Made by a program: the position numbers and the translations under genes
From: Ischnura elegans
Lineage: Eukaryota > Arthropoda > Insecta > Odonata > Coenagrionidae
Length of the DNA: 64,000 nt
Direction: 5' to 3'
Assembly: GCF_921293095.1 (NCBI RefSeq)
Contig: NC_060257.1
Coordinates: 90,075,449 to 90,139,448, forward strand
The notes under the pieces: model-generated
The model's database searches: none
What the model was told of the DNA's origin: nothing
The model's input: the letters and a program-made list of their open reading frames with translations, nothing else
Part shown: piece by piece, positions 48,942 through 61,100 of the stretch
Layout: every line of letters starts with the position of its first letter
Numbering within the stretch: position 1 is the stretch's first letter

Positions 48942-49133
48942 TTAAGTGGTCGCTTTGGCGTACGAAGGGGGTGGCGTTGGAGGGAGTGACCGCGGAGGCT
49001 GAGGCAACAGGATTGCTATGTGATACGGAGGTGGGGGTCCCCCATCCGCTCTCGGCAACGCACACTCTGTGGGCAATGTCACAGCGTTTGCCGATGGCTG
49101 CTCGCCAGTTGGTCCAGCATCGGCTCGCGTCAC
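48942..49133 (-). CDS. Two-TM protein terminal exon 4 with PPxY tail
   Basis: Residues 286-348, VTRADAGPTGEQPSANAV onward, ending with GGPPPPYHIAILLPQ and PPTPPPSYAKATT. Acceptor AATTCCCTCAG, phase 0 with exon 3. Two PPxY motifs in a short cytosolic tail are a common way to recruit HECT ubiquitin ligases. Confidence 0.8.
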   Translation of the reverse strand: MTRADAGPTGEQPSANAVTLPTECALPRADGGPPPPYHIAILLPQPPRSLPPTPPPSYAKATT

Positions 49134-52100
49134 CTGAGGGAATTATGAAGGAAGCATTGAGCTCAAGTTCTCCACTCCAATGATCAAAAGTGCAAGTGTG
49201 TATGTAAAATGCTGCTCAGTTAGAGGTTGGCTCAAAAAGTGAAAGTCACGTCACATTTTTATACTTTCAGCACTTATAGATTTTCTATCTTATAAAAGTA
49301 ACGTATAATAACATTACAATATAGCAAAAACATAAGTAACATAGTTAAAGTACTTTTTGCAGAAACTGCATTTGAAATTACAAGCATTTAATGGCAAGAA
49401 TTGCCATAAAACAGGAAAAAATAATAAAAAAATTTATAGTATCATGTCAATATGTATTAAGAAAACCTGACATGCGATGCAAAATTTCACCAGAAATATG
49501 ATGATGAAAAGAAACATGCCTCAACTTTTTTTTATATTAACCAATTTCTGCAAGTATTACAAATGAAATGCATTAGTTAAGAGGATCTGCACTCAATTTT
49601 AGATTAAACAAACCTCTTTTTTACAGATTTCAGTGGATGCATGTTGTATTTATTTGACACATCGACCCCTTTGCACTTCCATTGAAATCCTTCATAAGCC
49701 TTTCCCTATCCTATCTGTCACCGAAGTAGTCTGTCACTGCAGTTTTTTTGTTGTCCTTTTGTTTTTGTAAATGTAATTATTGTTTTCTACATGTTATATT
49801 GCGTCTTCGTCCTCTAATTTATGTATTGTTACCTGGCCACTATAAAATGGCATATGCTGTATGTGGTTATATTTCTTTAAAATAAAATAAAATATGAATA
49901 AATAGCAATATGCTGCATCTTTTACGATAAGACTTGAAACTCTGTCAACACGGCTCACAGTGGACAGTCAATAGCAACGAGTGTTAACATGGAAATGATG
50001 GCAATGGAACTAATTTCCTACGTAAATGCTGCCGAATTGTTTAACCACAAACATAAAAAATTGCATCATTTTTCATGCATATCATCCATTATGAAGCAAC
50101 AATGAGACCATGGAATTACATACTATGGTAAACACTAGGGATGGATGGATCCAGGATTTTTTTCGGATCCAGACCCAAATCGAATCCTCAATTTCGGGTA
50201 TTGGGTCTTCAGATATTTTCAGATCCAAATGCTTTTTAATTGCTTGCAATGAAACGTACGGGCACTTTACCGTAAATAGCAGGAATTATTTTATTTGAAA
50301 ATACTTTAGGCCCATGTGTGACATTGCTCCAGATGAGCAATTAGATTTTGGATCGCATGACTGTCCACAGTAGAGTCTGGATAGCCATCGATACATCATT
50401 TCAGCAATCAGCTTGGTGATACATTTCAGCAGACTATCTGATGAGCCAAGTCCACGGGAACAAGAACAGACTAAAAATACGTCAAGAAATGACAAAACGT
50501 ATGTCGTGGCCAATAAAATTAATGTAGATGACACAGTTTTCCTCTTCATTTCCCCGAAAAACAAAAATACTTCTCCAGCCTCTTTCAGGTTAGAAGCTTA
50601 CCCCCGTTACCAGTAGAGATGAACCATGCACTTCCACAGTCAGAGAGCATTCCAAGGGGGTGGGGTAAACAAGAGTGGGATGGGTGCTGCCTCGTTGAGG
50701 AAGTGGGGGCAGGATAGAGAGAGGTGCAGCGGTTGGGAGGAAGAGGGGTGGGTAAAGGGCCTTCAGCCTTGCCTGAGACTACGTTTGGGGGCCGTGTTTT
50801 TTACGACGCACTCAAAGTGTTCTGCGGGAAATGTTGGGGAAGGTGAGAAATGCTAGTGGAGGGAGGTTTGGGATGCGTAAGTTGGGTGCCAGGAAGATCA
50901 GCAAAAGGCTGTAGGAGAAAGTAAGCATAGGTTTTGGAAGAAAAGATCTCTCGGAATGGGGAAATGGGTAGGAGTGCTACAAGAAAGTTCATGGTTAGAG
51001 TTGGAAGTGCCTCTTCAGTACGAGTAGCCTGCAAAATAAACTGGTGGTGAATAGAGCCCAATATTTAACATACTCCTCCTCACTTTCATCTTCCTCTTCA
51101 CTGCTGTCATGTATGTCTACTTCAACTTCATTGCTGGCATGTACGTCTGCTGCTTCTACTCCACTATTTGCTGATTATACCCTTTTTCCGAACTGATGGC
51201 GGCTGGGTGGAAAATGGCAAGTAGCCAATCAGAAGCGCTGCCCCTTCCACCTCTCCCTTCCCCCCCATCCCCTTCCCTTTTCCCCTCCGCTCCCCTCCAT
51301 ACGGTCGACCGGCGTTGCCAGCCTTGGGAATAACGGTACTTTCGGGGGCGGCGGAAGATTATCAGACGAACGCTGTGCGATCCCCATAGATTATATTTGG
51401 CAACATTGCTAGCTGGAGAGCGATCTGCTCTGTACGGAGCTCGGAGAGAGACTGCTGCCTCCTACACACTTTCTCCTGTCGCTCTTCTGTGATTGGCTAG
51501 AAGAGTGGGTGGGTTTCGAGCACGCTCAAGGTCAGCCGCCGTCAGTTCGGAGAAAGGGTATGGACACTCGCTAGGCACCAACTGAAGCCCTTTGCACATT
51601 CTCTCATGAATTTAGTTCAAGCCCATACCTTACAATTCAGCGCTTCCAGGACGAAAGATAGCCAGACACTACCTCCCTAGTGGATAGATAGCAGGTTATT
51701 TTGCAAAAACTTAATGCACAGAATCCTCAAATCCCGTCACAATTAGCAATATAGGAGCCATTTCACCCTTAAAATCGGCTCGTGTGTAACATTTTACAGT
51801 GGAAGCCTAGTTTTATGAGCATGGCATTTTACAGGAATCACGTTTCTGTGAGAGATAATCATTTTACCTATGCTTTACATGTAAAATAGATCATATTCAA
51901 CGAGGTCAAAAAGTTCCTTCCACAGTGTACGCTCGGCTTTACGAAAGATATTTCTTGAGGGCGATTCAACGCTGAGGGAGCATTAACTATTACGTCTGTT
52001 CATTAAACTAAAAATAAAATATGTGAGTCAGATCTACAACACCCAAAGCCAGTTCCGTCCAAGCATTTATGTGATTTACGGCCTTGAGTATGCTCCGTGT

Positions 52101-55100
52101 GCTCCAATTGTACGTTCTCCTTTTTTTATGCCCAGTTAGCAGTGGGAGGGGAATGGGAGGAAGATGACAGTGGGAGAGGGAGTTAGATCCTCCCCCACCC
52201 TCTTTGGCTGGCTTCGTCGCTATTAGGCTACGTTTTAAGCACTGGAACTTACATTGTAATTAAGCCCCCTCCATCTTTTGGAAGGTGAAAGCCCAACATT
52301 GTCGTAGTTAGATGGTCACCCTTTCATTAACTCATTGACTTCTAACTTATGGAAAGCTAGGGCACTGATTTTTTTGCTGCTTTTGCCAGTATAACTAGTT
52401 TTGTTGACAATTTTTTTGCCGTAGTTTGTATAAACGAATGCCATTTGCTCATGGGGACCGAGCCCGATGTTCGTAATTTCAAAACATTTTGTATTATCAT
52501 AACTTCATATCGAAAAGCACCATGTATTTACCATAGGCTTTTCGCCGGGACTACAATTTTACTTTATATTATTGACAACTTCATAGTATCTCGCTTCCCA
52601 TAATCGAGAGTTTTCTGTTGATTTTATTTCATTATGATACGTGTCAAATTTTTCCTTCCAGACTCATTGTTGGGTAAATTTCCCACGTTACGTGATACAC
52701 GTGATGGGTGCATATGTTTTACTGAAGAGAATGCTGGCTACCCAACCTCTACTTTTATCCCTACTGTAAGATTCTAAGTTCATGCCAGTGGCTTAGGCGA
52801 GAGTGAGCTCTACCCTCACCTATCCAAAGCAACCTGTAGGTTGGCTCACAGAGCGTGTGAGTGGGTGGGTTCTACTCTAATGTGCAAATTTCCTTACTCT
52901 CTGAGGTGGCTCCGTAGAATGTAGTGCGTCTGTTGGTCGGTTGTTTTGATGCTGGAAGGCCTCCAAGTATTGCTGTGCTAGCTGTCGATCGCCCCTGGAC
53001 CTGCAAATCGACACGATGCACCCAGCCAACAAGAAGAGGAGCAGCATTGCACAAAACACCAACATTTCCACACCAGACCCCTGAAGATTGAAATGAAGAG
53101 AGGACAAGCACTTTAGACGCATGTAATACCTTCCCAAGTTACCACGATAAAAATCTCCTATTATATATTATATAAAGAGTTTTGATTGATTCTTTCTGCA
53201 AAATAAAGGCACTCATGAATGCTTAGAAGCAAAGTAACAATAAGACCATCTTTCTTACGGAACACAACACATTTCACATGGAACATTTCTTTGCAGCTTC
53301 GGTCCATCAGAGAAAGGGAATGCATATTGGGAATTGAGTTCATTATTACTACTAGAAAAGTGGTTTAGCCTTAATAAACTCTCTGTTAATGCCAAGAAAA
53401 CTATTTATATTCAATTTAAAAAAGAGAGAAATGCCACAGTTAGAGGTATTTTTAAATGGTCAGCCCATAGAGAGGGTTAAAAGGACCAGGTTTCTGGGTT
53501 TAGATATTGATGATTCCCTAAACTGGAAGACCCATACCAATGCCCTATGCTCTACTCGATGGCAAAAAGTGAATATGTTATCAGGAATATTGTGGATATA
53601 GTTTATTCAAATGTTCTAAAAATGGTCTATTATAGATATTTTTTGTCACATTAATTGTCCTGTGGAATTATTTTCTGGGGATCATCGCCTGGATTTCGAA
53701 ATAGCTATTACAACATGTACGATAAGAGCCCCTTTCATATCAAGGTTTATATTACCCTGCCTTCAAGCTTAAAAAATGCTCCTACCAGAGCAAATTTCAA
53801 ATATTACCTTGTAAACAAAAGCTATTATAGCACAAATCAATTTCTGAAGGAATTTGTTCATCGCAGAAGTGCATGATTGTAAATGTGTATTTTTAATGTA
53901 TGTATTTTTGTATTGACCAGTACTATATTTTACTATGTAAAGTCCTGAGACCAATAAAATTATTATCAACTCTCCACAACAAAGCAAAATCTTAAATTTA
54001 AACAGTCTTAGTTAAAAAAATCTGAGATTACTAAAGAAATCACAAAAATAAAGAAATTGGAACTTATTCTTGGCCAGCCATTATCACAGCGATCTGTTCA
54101 TTTCTAGCACTTACAAATTTATTACCTCATACCTCTCAGTTGCTAACTCAGCCCTCCACAAAGCAATTTCTGTCACCTTGTTATACCTAAATAGAGAGGA
54201 GCCACTTTGGTCTCCTATATGATGCAGAAGCCATCATTGTACAGACAAACTTTTCATTAGAAATAACTTAAGAAGCACTTTTTCCATGCTAATATTGATA
54301 GTGATTATTCAAATGATAATTATTGATCCTATTTCATCCACGGTTATTTTTTTTGCCAAATATTTCGATTGCAGAGTTAGGGAAAAGCACAAAAATAATT
54401 TCCCTGACCAGAATCAAATTTCTCAGACGTATCTTGCAGTCTTGAATTTTATTACCCTGACCTGTATGACCCAAATATTCTTGACAAACCTCACCTGCCG
54501 GTCAAAGTAGACCTTGGTCCCTCCCACGAAGAACACCGCCATGGCAAATCCAGCCCACATGCCGCAGTGCAGCTTCCTCACGGACCCAGGGGGAATGGCT
54601 CCCCCTCCATTCTGACTCCCGTCGCCCACCGAGTCCTCGCCGAACACATGAGGGGGGGGAGGGCGGGAACTCGGGGCATGCGTGCAGTCTGCGTTCCTTG
54701 CGGCCACGAGGTCCGCGTCTATGCTGGCGTGGCCCAGGGGGTGGACAGACGAGGCAAACGACTCGGAGGGCCGCGACAGCGTGATGTTGGGGGGGTGCTG
54801 GGAGGGGGGGACGACGGCCTCGTGGTGGTGCAGGGGCGGCATGGCCCCCCTGCCCCCTGGGGGTGCGTTCAGCCTCGACCTGGGACGGTGGGGCGGGGGC
54901 TTGGCGATGGAGCGCCTCGGGATGGCAGAGCGGCCCGAGCGAAAGAGGCCGTGTGCCTGGTGGCGCCGGTGAGGCGGGATGGGCGGACCACGCAGGCGGC
55001 CAGGCGCGGCGCCACCGCATGCCTGGCTGCGCTTGTCTATCCAGAAGTGCATTTCGGGAGGGGGGAGACCACAAGCACAGGTCCACAGTGGCACCAGGGT

Positions 55101-58100
55101 TTCATCGCCAGTGGCTACTCCATTGAATAAATGCAGTTATCTGGAGCAATGAAAGGGTGCACACATAAGAATAACTCAATTATGTAAATGAAAATGATTG
55201 ATACATCAGCTAGGAAATTCACTCATACTATTAATGGCTCGTTGTCCATTGGAGAGGGCATTTACTAATATCAGTCTCTCGTAACCAAATTTTTTTCAAA
55301 ATCAGATAACTGCCACCCAATTCCTAAGCTTAAAATTTTGAGAAAAATTCCAGTTCAATTAGAAGAAATAGGTATACCTAGGGAGAAGAATTTATCACTT
55401 TCTGATATTCACAATGAAAAGTATCACTTTCTGTTTCATTTGCATAAAATTTAAAGTTTACTCAATGAATTCTATGGTTTTGCAATGTGTGAGAAAGATA
55501 AGACAAGTTTTGTGTCAAGGCAACCTGAATACAAGCCAAAATATCTGGCTAGATAGCGCATAACTTTGCATTTTGCCTTTGGAAGCCAAAGTTCCAGTTA
55601 TTTAGGAAGTTTTTCAAAGAATCTGATACCAGCACACTGCTATTCTGTAGAGGGAAAACTTGATCCAAAAGAAAATCATTTTTCGGCCAACCCTAGCGTA
55701 GACAGTCATGATGCTGAGTTTGATAACTAGGCCGACAATGTAAATCAGTGGCAGATTAAAAAAAAAAAAAGACCAATTGCTCCCACACAAAGACACAAGA
55801 TACATTGCTACAGTATTTCAAACCACTCAACCCCAAATAATATTGTAAGTACCAAAAGCAGACCTCAATTCACAATATTAATACATTCTGGAGGGCAGAT
55901 CATAAAGCAAATTTAATCAAATGTTGAATAGGCATTTCTTTCTGGTCAAGGAATCAGTATATAGACCACGTAAATGTTGCCTTTGTAAGAAATTAGTTTT
56001 GTAAACAAATAAGGAGTATAAAAACGTAATTGATGGCATTTGGTGGAAGTGGAAATAAAATTGCCGGACTTTAAAATAAAAAAAAAAATCAGTTGATACA
56101 GTACTCCAAATCCATAGAAATTCAAACCCATTATGAAGCAGGGTTCTAATGCCAATATCACCCCACCCTTATTATGCTGTTTATGGACCATTGATAACTT
56201 TGCTAATTTATTAAATACACTTTTGGCTTTGCACAACCAAATGCAATTGCACCATTAACACATCTGGAAGGCAGACAAACATTTGTGGTCAACCATCTTC
56301 ACAGTTGACAGAAGTAATGAGATGCGTAATTATGTACAATAGTTAAAAGTTTTCACAGAAAGTCTCCTCATGAACATATTTATTCATTGCTTAACCCTTT
56401 AAAAGGCAGACAGATGATTCACTCGACCAACGAGTATGAGTGAAAAATATCACGGACCAATCTATTGGCTAGGTGTTTTTCAATAAATATTAAAATTAAA
56501 TATTACAACCGAGTTGCGCAGAAGTGATAACAACATAGGTGTTCATTTTCATTTAAATAGTAAGAATGGATAGCAAATTTAAAAAATAGATTCAAAGCAT
56601 TCCTATGTCACTAATGTGACTGTGTTGCGGACTCCCGCCCCACTGACTAGCACTTCTCAGCAACTCCTCTCGCACCGTGGGATACTGCTAGTTTTAAGGT
56701 ACTGGGACTAGCCATGGTGATATCTTTACAGAGTCATCTGCAATGCACAACATTATCGTGAATTCCACACACAAAAAATTATTCTCCGACCGGGATTTGA
56801 ACCTGGAATTCCCGATTTCCGCTTGAGTGTTTTAGCCGGTGAGGCTCCCTCTTTAGCCAGTGAAGGCATCTTTCCCCTCTGTGGAAATTTGTGGACTGTA
56901 CCGGAAAAGATGGTGTGGACTGCTAAACATACTACCCAACTGCCAGCATACTACACCACAGCCGGGGAGCATGTGCACACAACTTGTACTGTTGTGGTGA
57001 CCACGAATTTGGACACAATATTTTCATCTAAAATTCGGTCACGGAAGTATTTACACCCACTCTAACGCACAAGGGAGGCGGAGGGGGAGGATGACTTGAG
57101 GCAAGGAAAGCAAAAGCGGAATACAGCAACAGAGATACACTTAGAGAATGCGGGAGAAGAGACAACTCAACAACATGGAGTTATTGTAACAAACACTCTA
57201 CTTCCTTGGTTACTCCTATAGGTCAACTTGGGGGGGGAAGACCCAGGAGGCCAAGATTTTGGGTATAAAAACTCAAAATCTGAAGGAAGGCAGTTGGTGT
57301 TTGGGGAGTGACAACCGGGGCGTGTACCGCGAACGGTGGACAAGCAGTAATCTCCCGTATTCTCCGAGCTGTATTCCGAGACTCTGTCGGCCGAGGTATC
57401 TATTGCCTAGGGCGCAATCAGAATAGGAGAAGGCAAAAGTATTTACTACTCAGTCTGAGAGCCGCTGCCCTGCCGAAAAGTCAGCTGTCACTCCGCCTAA
57501 TCGAGCATCGCACAAGCTTCTCGAGGAGACCCGAAGGTAAAGTGCCTTTTCACTTTATTCACAAAGTGGAGTTTGAACCAATTCATTGCTTCCTGCACCC
57601 AAAGGCAAGAACCCACATGGCCAAGCCGGGTTCGACCCTCTGTCTCACGAGAGAGGCCGGGGCGGATGCTACACAGTCGCGTAGTCGTATGCTCAGCAGT
57701 CCACACCATCCTGTTCGATACAGTTTACAAATTTCCACAGAGGGGAAAGACACCTCGATAGCTTAGCAGGATAAAGAACTCAATCGCAAATAGGGTAGTT
57801 TCCTTCATCAAAGAAAACGAAAGGCATTGATTGCGATTCATTACCCACCATTAGTGTATTCATAATACACAAATTATTTGGTTTTTGAAATACCGGTTTA
57901 GACGAATGGCAAGGGTCAAATTTTATCCTCATTTGAAAAAGGCCAGATTGGCGCCCATGCGATTCCACTCCGCATGACGTCACAGGGACCTAGTTTCTAC
58001 ACGAGAGGATAGGAGTTATACATCGTCTGAGGTTACCAATGCATGCATGAGGCACAGAGCTCAGGGAAACGTGTCTTAATATTCACCTATTAAAACTGGC

Positions 58101-61100
58101 TAAGTTCGGAAAGTTTTCTTCGTTTGATAAGGTATTAATAAACCTTTTTTAAGCCAAGCGCTACCTTTCAGCAAGGTACTCAGCTATCCGCTAGCATCCT
58201 GCGACGTATCAGCGCTAAGCCTCGCCTCAAGGTCACCTCACCGGGCGGGAGGGGGAACCAGAAATACGACGTACGGGGATATTTCCCGACATTCATACTT
58301 AAGCGTCGCGTTTTCGCGCGCTTGAAAATTTTCACTTTTCATTTAATCGTGAAAAATAGATGTTGTCGTTTAAAAATCTAAAACCGTGAAATACGTACTC
58401 CAGGAGTAATAATCTTTCGATTAAAGCAATAAAAAAATAATAGGAAACCACCCTATTGGCAGATCCAGGTTCGAATGCTGGTCAAGAGGAATTTCTGTCT
58501 CTGCAGAATTCTCACACAATATGGGATATTACTGTCTATGTTCCAGTCAGTGATTCCTTCCCTCAATTAGCGATTCTCCTTCTGGGCTAGAACTTTGGAA
58601 TTCCAAAGAAAAATTCATTCCCGATGACTATGCATGTTCCAAATATTTTACCTCAATTCAATTAATATCTCCCAAATTTTCTACAAAGTAAAATGAAGTA
58701 TGGAGGTAGGTTCAATAAATTGCCAAAAATTAATAGTGGCAATGTTGAATTCTGAGCTCTTTGCAACTTTAATGCCATCAACAACCTTTACATATTCAAT
58801 TTAACTTTCCTTTTCTTTCCAGCATTTCTTTTTCTGGATTTAAATTTTGCCCATTCCTTGGACCTAAGTGAATATTATGTATCTCATAGCCTCAGATGTT
58901 TAAAAGGCTTAATCCTTTGCTTCCATAGGAATTTGGAAACTAGGAAGTACACCATCATACAAGATATTAATATGTAGCATTTTTGTTCAAATTATTTAAA
59001 TGGATTTAAAAATGACCTTTTATTTAAAAATACCAACAAAAACTACTTGCCACATGCAGGGGAGTGGGGTTTAATCATTCCATTCATTGAACAAAATTCA
59101 CACGATCATTTTTTCATGCAGGTCGATTTTTCAGAGCCCATAGCTCGAGAAAGAGGAGACAGATTGAAAAGATAAAAAGTAAACTTCTCTAAATCGACCC
59201 AAGGTTACACGCTTAAATTTTATGGAGAAAAGACTACATGTTCACAACAAAAATCGTTGTGCACATCCACTTTACTTTTAACACTGAAGTGATACAAATT
59301 CACAATAGAAATTTTAGCTCTAGTGCTGTAATGACTATTGAAGGGGAAAGAATTTGATAGAAGATGCGTAAAGTGATGCAAACCACATATGTATGGATTT
59401 GGTTTTGAACATGCAGTCTTTCATGAGTAAAATTTTGATGTGAGACCTTGGGCCAATGTAGGATGGTTTATTTTCTTCTTTTCAGTAAAAATAAAAATGT
59501 GGTATTTTAAATTAATTTGTGAACATATCATTTTCTTACTTTCATTTTATAAAAGTGAATTCATATCTAAAATATGTAAGTATATTTAATATAGTCCTAT
59601 AGGACTATCTTAAAATTCTAAACACAAAGGCCAAAATGCAAAGCCTATGATGATGAACGACTCGCAAAGTCAAAATCATTTAATAATAAAAATAAGAGTG
59701 ACGACTCTGCGATGATTTGAACCTGGGGCCTTAAGACCTGTAAATATGTAGAAGCATTATCCACAGTGCCATTGAGCACTTTCTTCAGTTGCAAAGAATA
59801 AAATTGATAACATTTTTGCAGCAGCAGAGAAATTTATAAAAATGCTAATAAATGTTGAACATGGCAACTCATACAGACTCTGGAAAACTAGAAATAGCAT
59901 AAGAATGTATTGTCATCTGGATCTCATGCGTACAGAAAATGTTAAATTGATAGCTGATCCAATTAAGAGGGGTTTCAAGATTCTGCACAGAAGAACAAAC
60001 AAATAATACTGTCAAAAAGTGGCTTCGTTAAAATGTAAAACACGTAAAAGAGCACATTGCTCTTTAGCCAACATCAGTCGGCCTTTATCTGGGTTTGAGG
60101 TAAACAAGGATACCATATGTCCTGAGTCCTGAGGATTCTCACTTAAATGAGCGAAACTACAGGCCAAAGGTGAGTTTATAAATGACGATCATCCCTTCAC
60201 AGCATTGAAATACCACAACCTACCAGCAGTGGTCAAGAATAACAATGCACATTCAGTGGAATACGCCACAGAGCATAAAAAGCACTCAAGGATGGGGCAA
60301 AAAAAAACACAAATTTCAGCAGAATAGATTCATCAAAACAAGCCAATTCAATGAGAATGAGCCTTACACGGTAATTTAGTTCTCATCCATGATTTTAATG
60401 TACAACAGAGAGTATCACTGGTCTAAATGATGACACCTTAACCATATTATACAAATAAACTAGGTCAAAATCCCAGGGAGTAATACGATTTAAAATCAAA
60501 CAATTACATTGATCTAAACACAAGATAATTGAAACGCAGCATTACTCTATGTACTATGTCACATTATTCTTTATAGTTTGCACAAATTGTACTTAAAACG
60601 TATCTTATATTTTTTCACTTAAATAGCGCAAAAACTGGTATCTATTCCACAACTCCTATTGAAAATCGCCCAAATTAAAGAACATAGTGCACTAAGTTAT
60701 TTTTAAGCAAAGAGAGAGGTCATTGACCAAAAGGTGCCACACTTAGGCAAGTATATGAAGGCCTGGGCCTCCGCCGACAGACAATACAACTACATAGAAT
60801 TTCATGAATGAAGTAATCAATTTCTAACAAAAAGGTGAAAATGAACTGGAAATTTCAAACGGGTGATTTTTTCCTAATTTACCTGCTCAATAAAACAAAA
60901 TATTTTTTAAACTTTTAGTTACAAATAAAAAAGGAGGTAGGCTATTGAAATAAAATAATGGTCAAGGAATATTAAAACCCATTAAATTATATTCATGCAC
61001 TCAAATTATACGGCAACGCTAACGACTATATCAATTTAATTTTACGACAACCGAGGTATTCAACAATAAACCGAAGGAGTTAAGCCCATAAAATGTCCAT

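Larger units (their letters stand above)
49134..52897 (-). other. Two-TM gene intron 3 (3.8 kb)
   Basis: It contains a LINE 3' tail (49640-49890) and a GC-rich fold-back element (51177-51561). The rest is non-coding as far as I can see. Confidence 0.7.

Noticed and set aside
50140-50620. A possible hAT element starting TAGGGATGGATGGATCC
   Set aside because: The right end (CAGTAGAGATGAACC) does not match well enough and no target duplication is visible.
54567-55130. A long plus-strand frame (187 codons) and a second minus-strand frame over the GC-rich exon
   Set aside because: The exon is so GC-rich that stops are rare in all frames. Only one frame connects to exons 3 and 4 and carries a membrane segment.
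57308-57766. A 152-codon plus-strand frame as a gene
   Set aside because: Its 3' part is SINE-flank sequence repeated at 56.9 kb, and no start context or splice partners were found.
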